From contig CAYOHL010000049.1 in the NCBI GenBank assembly GCA_964403775.1, positions 1 through 6,065 on the forward strand: a stretch of DNA of 6,065 nt. Reading direction: 5' to 3'. The position numbers were made by a program, and so were the translations under genes. The notes beneath the pieces are model-generated. The model searched no databases. It had not been told where the DNA came from and saw only the letters and a list, made by a program, of their open reading frames with translations. Numbering within the stretch: the first letter of the stretch is position 1; each line of letters opens with the position of its first letter. Positions 1 through 5,518 of the stretch are shown here, one piece after another. The stretch comes from CG1-02-33-12 sp964403775 (GTDB lineage: Archaea > Nanobdellota > Nanobdellia > Woesearchaeales > CG1-02-33-12).

Positions 1-494
1 AACTTCTTGTTGAAATAGTAAGAGATATAAAACTAGCAGGCGGAGAGATAACACCTGAAACAGAGGATGATGAGGATGATTATGAGGTAATTGAAGAAGA
101 AGACGAAGAAGAAAATATAATTCTTTCATCCTCAATAAAAGGATGTGCTGAAACAGAAAAAGGCACAACAACAAAACCAGTTGGTGAAGGAACTGAAAAA
201 GAGCCAACAATTGAGGTTAATGGAAACAATGTTGTTTATTCAAGGGCACTTAATCATCTTTGCTGCAGAAAAGTTGAAATTGAGAAAGAAATTGGGGATT
301 TTACAATAAATATATATGAGGTATGGACTGGAATTGGATGCAAATGCATTTGTTTCTCCGAAATAGAGGCAAAGCTTAAAAATATCCCTTCTGGAACTTA
401 CAAGGTTAATGTATATGAAAAAGGAACCAAACCAGGCAGTGACGAGCCAATGGAGCAAACCTTGATTATTTCCGAGGAAATTAGAATACAATAA
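1..494 (+). CDS. C-terminal part of an unknown protein with an acidic linker and a CC/CxCxC cysteine-rich domain (5' end outside window)
   Basis: The reading frame is open from base 3 to the TAA at 492-494 (163 residues), with no ATG, GTG or TTG that would make a sensible start, so the gene begins upstream of the window. Seen: residues about 20-38 are almost entirely Asp/Glu, a likely flexible linker. A Gly/Thr/Lys/Glu-rich stretch follows to about residue 70. A compact domain (about 71-139) then reads as a beta-sandwich: VNGNNVVYS, NHLCCRK (Cys87-Cys88), a beta-rich stretch ending in YEVWTG, the CKCIC motif (Cys113, 115, 117) and IPSGTYKVNVYE. From memory, small archaeal and bacterial proteins of unknown function share the CC plus CxCxC plus PxGxYxVxVY pattern, but I cannot name a family. 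Five clustered cysteines and one nearby His could bind metal or form disulfides; this is inference. The codon choice (AGA/AGG, GAA, ATA) matches the neighbours. It converges on the transporter gene with 18 bp between stops. Confidence 0.8.
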   Translation, partial: LLVEIVRDIKLAGGEITPETEDDEDDYEVIEEEDEEENIILSSSIKGCAETEKGTTTKPVGEGTEKEPTIEVNGNNVVYSRALNHLCCRKVEIEKEIGDFTINIYEVWTGIGCKCICFSEIEAKLKNIPSGTYKVNVYEKGTKPGSDEPMEQTLIISEEIRIQ

Positions 495-514
495 TTTTTA
501 TTTTTTTATTTTTT
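495..514 (+). terminator. T-rich archaeal-type terminator after the cysteine-rich protein gene
   Basis: Immediately after the TAA at 492-494 come runs of 5, 7 and 6 T separated by single A. No hairpin precedes them. Long oligo-T tracts on the coding strand are how many archaeal genes terminate. The tract fills the gap before the convergent transporter stop codon (513-515). It would only work for the plus strand, since the minus strand reads oligo-A here. Confidence 0.65.
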
Positions 515-2120
515 AAAACCCTGCAATAACAGCATTGCCAATATTGGTTGCATGGTCGCTTATCCTTTCAAGATTACGCAAGGTATCTACAAAGATTATG
601 CCTGAAGATGGATTGCAGATTTTCTTTTTTAATCTTTCTATATGGTTTCTTTCAAACTCTTTTTCTTTTTTGTCAACATCCATCTCAAGCTCGCCAATCT
701 CTAATGCAACAGCTTTATCATCATTTTTTAAGGCAGTTACTGCCTTGTCATAAACAACCTCTACGCTTTCAAACATTGCTCTTAATTCCTTCATTGCATA
801 TCTTGAAAATTTCAGTTTTTCCCTGTTTTTTCTCTCAAGAAGCTCAACAATATTATTAACATGGTCTCCTACTCTTTCAATATCGCCTACACTGTGCATA
901 AGGATTGCAAGTTTTTTTGTATCCTGCTTGTTTAAGGCTTTCTCAGATATCCTGCTCAAATAGTCATTTAAGGCCCTGAATATCTCATCAACAGCATCTT
1001 CTTTTCTAAGAACAATATTAATAAGATCTTTTCTTCCCTCTAGGAAAGCAATCTCACTTTCTTTTAGCATAACCTGTGTTATCCTTGCCATTCTTACTGT
1101 TTCTCTTCCAGCCTGCGACAAAGCAATGGACGGCATATTTAAGACCCTTTTCTCCAGAAATTTAGTTCCCCTATCAATCCTTACATCCTTTCCAGGGATC
1201 AGTTTTTTAAGAAAACTAATCAAGACAAAGATAAAGGGCAATAGCAAAAATGCAGTAGAAACATTAAATAAAGTGTGGGCATTGGCAATCTGCCTTGGAA
1301 GGTTATTTGACGTCAGAGAAACAAGATTTGTAAATAATGAGATAAACGGAATAAAAATTACGGCTCCTATTATTTTGAATATAAGATGAAACCAGGCAGC
1401 CCTTTTTGAGGATATTGAAGAGCCAATAGAGGCAATAAGAACAGTAACACATGTTCCAATATTAGCACCTATAATTATGGCAATAGCTGCTTTTAAATTA
1501 ATAATATTCTCCATTCCCATTGCAATAACTAGTCCAGATGTTGCAGAGCTGCTCTGGATAATTCCAGTGAACAATGCTCCAGCCAAAACCCCTAAAACAG
1601 GTACTTCAGAAAAACTGGTTATCATATTCAAGAAAAACACAGAGTCCTGCAGCGGCCTTGCTCCATCTGCCATAAGGTTCATTCCCAGGAAAAGAAGACC
1701 AAAACCCAAAAAAACCTGGCCAATATAATGTGTTTTTTTCTTTTTTCCTATAAGTAATAATGCTGTGCCTATTGCAATTATTGGCAAAGCATACTTTCCA
1801 ACTTTGAATGCAACTAACTGTGCAGTAACTGTTGTTCCTATATTGCTGCCGATTATAACACCAACTGATTGCTCTAATGTCATAAGGCCAGCATTAATCA
1901 ATCCAACTAATGTTACTGTTGTTATGCTGCTGCTCTGGATTATTGCTGTAATAATGGCCCCGCCTAAAATTCCCTTAATCGGCCTGTCTGTTAATTTTTC
2001 TAATATTGTCTTTAATTTTCTGCCAGCAGCCTTTTGCAGGCCCTCGCTTAATAAGTGAATACCATATATAAATAATGCAAGCCCACCAATAATGCCAAAA
2101 ACAATTGTTGAAGTTTCCAT
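513..2120 (-). CDS. Na+/phosphate cotransporter family protein with C-terminal PhoU-like domain
   Basis: A 535-residue membrane protein of the Na/Pi-cotransporter (NptA/YjbB-like) family, expected to move phosphate or a similar anion with sodium across the cytoplasmic membrane. Seen: two inverted-topology halves, each with the family signature IIQSSS (residues 61-65 and 188-192) followed about 25 residues later by GSNIGTT (91-97) or GANIGTC (218-224). Hydrophobic segments lie near 5-25, 52-78, 84-104, 111-125, 132-150, 175-203, 211-231, 243-268 and 285-305. The rest (about 330-535) is helical and PhoU-like, with paired motifs DIERVGDHVNNI (413-424) and NLERISDHATNIG (516-528) of the E-x3-D metal-binding type. 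Length is normal for the fused form. The ATG at 2120 follows AAGGA closely and lies about 6 nt after the predicted transcription start. The fused PhoU-like domain suggests regulation of transport by phosphate status or metal (inference); phosphate itself is the family default, not shown. Confidence 0.93.
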   Translation of the reverse strand: METSTIVFGIIGGLALFIYGIHLLSEGLQKAAGRKLKTILEKLTDRPIKGILGGAIITAIIQSSSITTVTLVGLINAGLMTLEQSVGVIIGSNIGTTVTAQLVAFKVGKYALPIIAIGTALLLIGKKKKTHYIGQVFLGFGLLFLGMNLMADGARPLQDSVFFLNMITSFSEVPVLGVLAGALFTGIIQSSSATSGLVIAMGMENIINLKAAIAIIIGANIGTCVTVLIASIGSSISSKRAAWFHLIFKIIGAVIFIPFISLFTNLVSLTSNNLPRQIANAHTLFNVSTAFLLLPFIFVLISFLKKLIPGKDVRIDRGTKFLEKRVLNMPSIALSQAGRETVRMARITQVMLKESEIAFLEGRKDLINIVLRKEDAVDEIFRALNDYLSRISEKALNKQDTKKLAILMHSVGDIERVGDHVNNIVELLERKNREKLKFSRYAMKELRAMFESVEVVYDKAVTALKNDDKAVALEIGELEMDVDKKEKEFERNHIERLKKKICNPSSGIIFVDTLRNLERISDHATNIGNAVIAGF

Positions 2121-2146
2121 ATTCCTTAAATCTTGGGATAATTATG

Positions 2147-2156
2147 CTTATTTAAG
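2147..2156 (-). promoter_or_regulatory. TATA box for the Na/Pi transporter gene
   Basis: Read on the minus strand this is CTTAAATAAG, one mismatch from the archaeal box A TTTAAATA, preceded by the purine-rich GAAAA expected of a BRE. A start about 25 nt downstream would fall near 2126, leaving a leader of roughly 6 nt before the ATG at 2120, so the mRNA would be almost leaderless. Confidence 0.6.
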
Positions 2157-2202
2157 TTTTCTTATTCTGAAGTAGATAAATAGATTCCTAAAACAAAGCA
2201 AA

Positions 2203-2214
2203 TTATTTAAATAA
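2203..2214 (+). promoter_or_regulatory. TATA box for the small lipoprotein gene
   Basis: The palindrome TTATTTAAATAA contains a perfect box A, TTTAAATA (2206-2213). A transcription start about 25 nt downstream falls near 2235, at the edge of the GGTGAT ribosome-binding site, about 10 nt before the ATG at 2245. Being palindromic it could in principle fire both ways, but the transporter has its own box closer to its start. Confidence 0.7.
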
Positions 2215-2235
2215 CCACAATTATTGAATAAAAAA

Positions 2236-2241
2236 GGTGAT
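2236..2241 (+). promoter_or_regulatory. Ribosome binding site GGTGAT that sets the lipoprotein start
   Basis: GGTGAT is fully complementary to the AUCACC part of the conserved 16S rRNA 3' end. It lies 3 nt before the ATG at 2245, or 6 nt before the adjacent ATG at 2248. This rules out the in-frame TTG at 2224, which lies upstream of the site and upstream of the predicted transcription start. Confidence 0.7.
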
Positions 2242-2244
2242 GTA

Positions 2245-2487
2245 ATGATGCAGAAAAAAATGATTTTCATGCTGATTTTAATAATTATAACAATGTTCTT
2301 TGTTGCTGGCTGCACAAAAACTGCTGTAGAACCAACACCTGAAGAACAACCATCTCCTGAGGAAAAAGGAGATGAAGCAGTTAATGAAATATCTACAGAC
2401 ATCTCTGATATTGAAGCAATGGATGATGATTTAGATATACAGGATTTGGATAGTTTGGCACAGGATTTAAATGACCTTGACTGGTAA
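2245..2487 (+). CDS. Small acidic lipoprotein of unknown function
   Basis: An 80-residue secreted, membrane-anchored peptide. Seen: a lysine-containing N-terminus (MMQKK), a hydrophobic core (about residues 6-20), and a lipobox VAGC with the lipidated Cys at 23. The mature part is a short Pro/Glu spacer (TPEEQPSPEE) and then an acidic tail with spaced hydrophobic residues, including DISDIEAMDDDLD and ending NDLDW. The mature form would be only about 58 residues, mostly Asp/Glu, facing outward. The Asp-hydrophobic-Asp periodicity suggests an amphipathic acidic helix or a Ca2+-binding strip; this is inference. I recall similar tiny lipoproteins ending in a DLDW-like sequence in DPANN genomes but cannot assign a family. 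The start is set by GGTGAT; ATG 2248 is an equally plausible start one residue shorter. It has its own TATA box, and a T6 run and a fresh TATA box separate it from aspS, so it is probably transcribed alone. Confidence 0.82.
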   Translation: MMQKKMIFMLILIIITMFFVAGCTKTAVEPTPEEQPSPEEKGDEAVNEISTDISDIEAMDDDLDIQDLDSLAQDLNDLDW

Positions 2488-2490
2488 GGA

Positions 2491-2496
2491 TTTTTT
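2491..2496 (+). terminator. Short T6 tract after the lipoprotein gene
   Basis: Six T begin 3 nt after the stop codon, without a hairpin. The tract is short, so termination may be incomplete and some read-through into aspS is possible. The strong TATA box just downstream argues that aspS does not depend on read-through. Confidence 0.4.
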
Positions 2497-2507
2497 ATAC
2501 CACAATC

Positions 2508-2515
2508 TTTATATA
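2508..2515 (+). promoter_or_regulatory. aspS: TATA box for aspS
   Basis: TTTATATA is an exact archaeal box A. A transcription start about 25 nt downstream falls near 2537, about 11 nt before the ATG at 2548, leaving only AGGGAT as a weak ribosome-binding site in the leader. A second AT-alternating stretch (2518-2527) follows, but it would put the start inside the coding region. Confidence 0.72.
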
Positions 2516-2547
2516 GAATATATATAATTCTTTTAAAAAGGGATAAT

Positions 2548-4317
2548 ATGAGAAGAACAAATAGCTGCGGAGAGCTTACAAAAAAAGATATAGGCAAGAC
2601 AGTAGTGCTTTGTGGCTGGACACAGAGCAGAAGAGACCATGGCGGGTTAATTTTTATTGACCTTAGAGACAGGCATGGCCTAACACAAATAGTTTTTGAC
2701 CCCTCGCACAATAAAGATACTCATAAAATGGCTGAGCACATTGGCCGCGAGTTTGTTCTTGAGATAAAAGGCAAGATAAGGAGCAGAAAAAAGGGCATGA
2801 TAAACCCAAAATTAAAAACAGGGGAAATAGAGGTTTTGGTTGATGAGCTCAACATACTTAACAAATCAGATGTTCCGCCTCTTGAGATAGAGGAAAACAC
2901 AAAAATAAATGAGGATATGAGGCTTAAATACAGGTATCTTGATTTAAGAAGGCCTGTAATGCAGAAAAATATCTTAACAAGGCATATTGCTGTTAAGGCT
3001 GTCAGGGATTTTCTTGACAAAAATGGATTTTTAGAGATAGAAACACCAATACTGGCTAAATCAACTCCAGAGGGTGCCCGTGACTATCTTGTCCCATCAA
3101 GAGTGCATCCTGGAAAGTTTTTTGCACTGCCCCAAAGCCCGCAGTTATTTAAGCAGCTTTTGATGGTCAGCGGCTTTGACAAGTATTTTCAGATTGCCCG
3201 CTGCTTCAGGGATGAGGACTTAAGGGCAGACAGGCAGCCAGAATTTACGCAAATAGATATTGAGATGAGCTTTGTTGAGGAAAATGATGTTTTTGAGCTT
3301 GTAGAAAGTATGATAAAAGACTTGTGGAAAAAAACACTTAATATTGATGTTAAGATTCCATTTACAAGAATCAGTCATAAAGATGCAATGTCAAGATTTG
3401 GCTCTGACAAGCCAGACACAAGATTTGGATTAGAGCTGATAGAGGCAAATGACCTTGTAAAGGGCTCTGATTTTGGTGTTTTTAATGATATTATTAAGAA
3501 AGGCGGGAAAGTCAAGTGCATAAATGCAAAGGGCTGTGCAAATTTCTCAAGAAAAGATATTGATGAGCTAACTAATCTAGTTCAGATATATGGTGCAAAC
3601 GGACTCGCATGGATGAAGATGAATGAAAAGCTTGAGAGCTCTGTTGTAAAATACTTTAATGATGAAACACAGAAAAAAATAATAAAAGGCACAGATGCCA
3701 AGAAAAATGACTTGATATTGTTTGTTGCTGACCGCAAGCATTTTGTTGTTGACGCTGCACTTGGAAACTTAAGATTAAAGCTTGCTGATAAACTAGGCTT
3801 GATTAATGATAATGTTTATAATTTCTTGTGGGTTTTGGATTTTCCTCTTGTTGAGTATGATGAAAACCTTGAGAAACATGTTGCTGTCCACCATCCATTT
3901 ACCTCTCCAAAAGATGAGGATTTAAAACTCTTGGAAAAAGACCCTGCAAAAGTAAGGGCAAAGGCATATGACCTTGTGCTTAATGGTGTGGAGCTTGGCG
4001 GAGGCTCTATAAGAATCCATAACAGGGAAATCCAGGAAAAGATGTTCAATGTTTTGGGAATTAAGAAGCAAGAGGCAGAGAGCAAGTTTGGCTTTTTGCT
4101 GAATGCATTCAAGTATGGCGCTCCTCCCCACGGAGGAATTGCATTTGGCGTTGACAGGATAATAGCTATTCTAACAAAAAATGACTCAATAAGAGAGGTT
4201 ATTGCCTTTCCAAAGAACAAGGCAGCAATGTCCTTGATGGACGAGGCCCCTTCAGAAGTTGACGAGGCCCAGTTAAAAGAGCTTCATATAAAATCGACCT
4301 TAATCAAGAAAAAGTAA
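2548..4317 (+). CDS. aspS: Aspartyl-tRNA synthetase, bacterial type with GAD insertion domain
   Basis: A 589-residue class IIb enzyme joining aspartate to tRNA-Asp with ATP in the cytoplasm. Seen in order: N-terminal OB-fold anticodon domain (about 1-105, with GWTQSRRDHGGLIFIDLRDR at 23-42); motif 1 (about 150-175, FLEIETPILAKSTPEGARDY); flipping-loop region PQSPQLFKQLL (195-205); motif 2 FRDEDLRADRQPEFTQID (220-237); a bacterial GAD insertion (about 290-415); HHPFTSPK (448-455); GGGSIRIHN (484-492); motif 3 GGIAFGVDRI (529-538); and the C-terminal bacterial element IAFPKN. Length and layout match bacterial AspRS (E. coli is 590) and not the roughly 430-440-residue archaeal AspRS, so transfer from bacteria is likely at some point. 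His31 and Gly83 occupy the positions that are Leu and Lys in discriminating E. coli AspRS and His and Gly in non-discriminating Pseudomonas aeruginosa AspRS, so this enzyme may also charge tRNA-Asn (inference). The ATG is fixed by the TATA box and by the MRRTNSCGEL alignment to bacterial N-termini. Confidence 0.98.
   Translation: MRRTNSCGELTKKDIGKTVVLCGWTQSRRDHGGLIFIDLRDRHGLTQIVFDPSHNKDTHKMAEHIGREFVLEIKGKIRSRKKGMINPKLKTGEIEVLVDELNILNKSDVPPLEIEENTKINEDMRLKYRYLDLRRPVMQKNILTRHIAVKAVRDFLDKNGFLEIETPILAKSTPEGARDYLVPSRVHPGKFFALPQSPQLFKQLLMVSGFDKYFQIARCFRDEDLRADRQPEFTQIDIEMSFVEENDVFELVESMIKDLWKKTLNIDVKIPFTRISHKDAMSRFGSDKPDTRFGLELIEANDLVKGSDFGVFNDIIKKGGKVKCINAKGCANFSRKDIDELTNLVQIYGANGLAWMKMNEKLESSVVKYFNDETQKKIIKGTDAKKNDLILFVADRKHFVVDAALGNLRLKLADKLGLINDNVYNFLWVLDFPLVEYDENLEKHVAVHHPFTSPKDEDLKLLEKDPAKVRAKAYDLVLNGVELGGGSIRIHNREIQEKMFNVLGIKKQEAESKFGFLLNAFKYGAPPHGGIAFGVDRIIAILTKNDSIREVIAFPKNKAAMSLMDEAPSEVDEAQLKELHIKSTLIKKK
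4309..4313 (-). terminator. Possible T-tract terminator for tgt inside the aspS 3' end
   Basis: On the minus strand a TTTTT run starts 4 nt beyond the tgt stop codon. It is the complement of the lysine codons ending aspS (KKK). It is short and its T content is dictated by the coding sequence, so its role as a terminator is uncertain. Confidence 0.3.
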
Positions 4318-5427
4318 TTATTTTTCTTTTTTATTGAATCTTTGCTCGAATTCTTTTTTGAATTTTTCAAACTGGCCCTCTTTTATTGCTGTTCTGGCTT
4401 TTTTCATAAGATTTAAAGTGAAATAAAGATTATGGTGCTGCATATACCTCTTTGCCTCTGGGTCATCTATCTTGGCCAGATGATGCAGGTAGCTTCTTGT
4501 CAGATTTTCACATATTTTGCAGCTGCAGTTTTTGTCAATTGGGCTTAAGTCAAACTTGTACTTTGCTTTTTTTATTGAAATCTTGCCATTTAAAGTGAAT
4601 AATGTGTTGTGCCTTGCATTCTGCGTTGGAAAGACAGAATCAAAGCAATCAATGCCCTTGCTTATGCATTCCAGTAAATGGTCAGGGCTCCCAACTCCCA
4701 TGATATAATGTATTTTTTCCTTTGTGATATAAGGCATTGCATAGTTTATAGCTTTGAACATTTCTTTTATTGGCTCTCCTATTGCTAGTCCGCCAATAGC
4801 TATTCCGTCAAAATCAAGAGAGCTTGTAAATTTTGCACTTTCCTCTCTTAAATCCTTGAAAAAACCGCCCTGCACAATGCCGAACAATAACTGCTTTTTA
4901 TTTCTGTGGTATTTTTTGCATTGCTCTGCCCAAACCATTGTGTTTTTCAGGGAATTGACAAACTGCTCATATGAAGCCCCGTAAGGAGAGACATCATCTA
5001 AAACCATTGCAACATCTGAATTAATTGTTTGTTCAATATGCATTATTTTTTCTGGGATTACAAACTCTGTTGAGTTGTCAAATGGATTTGTAAAATAAAT
5101 TCCTTTTTTTGTCGAGCCTTGCAAAAAACTTTTTCTTAGCATCTGGAATCCGCCGCAGTCTGTAAATATTGTCTTGTCAAAGTTCATGAATTTATGCAAA
5201 CCGCCTGCTTTTTTTATTACTTCTATGCCTGGCCTCAAGGAAAGAATAAAGGCATTGCATATTATTGCATTTGCATTTATTTCATTGTAATCAAAGGTTC
5301 CAATATATTTTCCTATTGCCTTTGTTGCAACAGGCATGAAGAAAGGTGTTTCTAACTTGCCATGCGTTGTTTTCAACAGGCCTGCCCTTGCATTGCTCTT
5401 TTCATCCTCATATTGAATCTTGAACAT
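4318..5427 (-). CDS. tgt: tRNA-guanine transglycosylase, queuosine-type (short form without PUA domain)
   Basis: A 369-residue TIM-barrel enzyme that swaps guanine in tRNA for a 7-deazaguanine base. Seen (Zymomonas numbering in brackets): Asp90 (102) in FTDCGGFQ, Asp144 (156) in MVLDDVSPY, Gln186 (203) in IVQGG, GGLAIGE (212-218), nucleophile Asp263 (280) in CFDSVFPT, and zinc ligands Cys301, Cys303, Cys306 and His332 in CSCKIC and HHNLYF. Length, LRPG...KAGGLHKFMN and RSYLHHL match bacterial TGT and eukaryal QTRT1, which act on G34 of GUN anticodons. The archaeosine enzyme has C-terminal PUA-type domains that are absent here. Oddities: Cys91 replaces the usual Ser, NAFILSL replaces NTYHLxL, Gln269 replaces the Arg of PTRNAR, Val146 is as in QTRT1 (bacteria Cys158) while Ile216 is bulky as in bacteria (Val233; Gly in QTRT1). 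PreQ1, preQ0 or queuine are possible substrates. The start fits a leaderless mRNA. It abuts aspS tail to tail. Confidence 0.93.
   Translation of the reverse strand: MFKIQYEDEKSNARAGLLKTTHGKLETPFFMPVATKAIGKYIGTFDYNEINANAIICNAFILSLRPGIEVIKKAGGLHKFMNFDKTIFTDCGGFQMLRKSFLQGSTKKGIYFTNPFDNSTEFVIPEKIMHIEQTINSDVAMVLDDVSPYGASYEQFVNSLKNTMVWAEQCKKYHRNKKQLLFGIVQGGFFKDLREESAKFTSSLDFDGIAIGGLAIGEPIKEMFKAINYAMPYITKEKIHYIMGVGSPDHLLECISKGIDCFDSVFPTQNARHNTLFTLNGKISIKKAKYKFDLSPIDKNCSCKICENLTRSYLHHLAKIDDPEAKRYMQHHNLYFTLNLMKKARTAIKEGQFEKFKKEFEQRFNKKEK
4321..4332 (+). terminator. T-rich terminator for aspS, inside the tgt 3' end
   Basis: T5-C-T6 begins 4 nt after the aspS stop codon, with no hairpin, fitting an archaeal oligo-T terminator. 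It also encodes the lysine-rich C-terminus of the convergent tgt on the other strand, so it does double duty. Confidence 0.55.
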
Positions 5428-5448
5428 AAAACAAAAGAATAAGCCTTT

Positions 5449-5457
5449 TATTAAATA
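5449..5457 (-). promoter_or_regulatory. tgt: TATA box for tgt
   Basis: The minus strand reads TATTTAATA, preceded by the purine-rich GGAAAA as expected for a BRE. A start about 25 nt downstream falls at about 5428, right before the ATG at 5427. No Shine-Dalgarno sequence lies at a usable distance, so tgt mRNA is probably leaderless. Confidence 0.6.
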
Positions 5458-5477
5458 TTTTCCTAATTTTACAAAAT

Positions 5478-5487
5478 TTTATAAATA
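5478..5487 (+). promoter_or_regulatory. asnS: TATA box for asnS
   Basis: TTTATAAATA follows an A-run that could act as BRE. A transcription start about 25 nt downstream falls near 5507, which keeps the GGTG site and the ATG at 5519 but excludes the in-frame ATG at 5501. It lies back to back with the tgt TATA box, 20 bp apart. Confidence 0.65.
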
Positions 5488-5507
5488 ACGCCTTTCTATT
5501 ATGTTTT

Positions 5508-5511
5508 GGTG
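5508..5511 (+). promoter_or_regulatory. asnS: Ribosome binding site GGTG that supports the asnS start
   Basis: GGTG lies 7 nt before the ATG at 5519 and pairs with the CACC of the 16S rRNA 3' end. It is inside the coding region if the alternative ATG at 5501 were used, which makes 5519 the better start. Confidence 0.5.
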
Positions 5512-5518
5512 TAGATTT

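Noticed and set aside
240..491. Minus-strand 83-codon open frame opposite the cysteine-rich protein
   Set aside because: The plus-strand frame is open through the whole region and has coherent domain structure; the antisense frame reads as random hydrophobic and Asn-rich sequence.
1549..1940. An 11-bp identical direct repeat (CTGCTCTGGAT at 1549-1559 and 1930-1940) as a possible DNA element
   Set aside because: Both copies encode the IIQSSS signature of the two homologous halves of the transporter, so the repeat reflects the protein's internal duplication.
2224..2244. TTG at 2224 as start of the lipoprotein
   Set aside because: It lies upstream of the GGTGAT site and the predicted transcription start, and would put charged residues (NKKGDV) before an already complete signal peptide.
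2148..2711. A 187-codon minus-strand open frame across the lipoprotein and the aspS 5' end
   Set aside because: It is antisense to two well-supported genes, has no recognisable domain, and no promoter at its start inside aspS. It is a by-product of the codon composition of those genes.
3816..4220. Minus-strand open frames antisense to the aspS 3' half
   Set aside because: They lie fully within a strongly conserved synthetase gene and show no family resemblance.
2245..4317. Lipoprotein-aspS operon
   Set aside because: A T6 tract and an exact TATA box lie in the 60 bp between them, so separate transcription is more likely.
4318..5427. Archaeosine (G15) tRNA-guanine transglycosylase
   Set aside because: No C-terminal PUA-type domains; length and motifs such as LRPG...KAGGLHKFM and CxCxxC...RSYLHHL fit the position-34 enzymes.
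5501..5518. In-frame ATG at 5501 as the asnS start
   Set aside because: It lies upstream of the predicted transcription start (near 5507) and would put the GGTG site inside the coding region. The added MFWCRF is not typical of AsnRS. It cannot be excluded completely.
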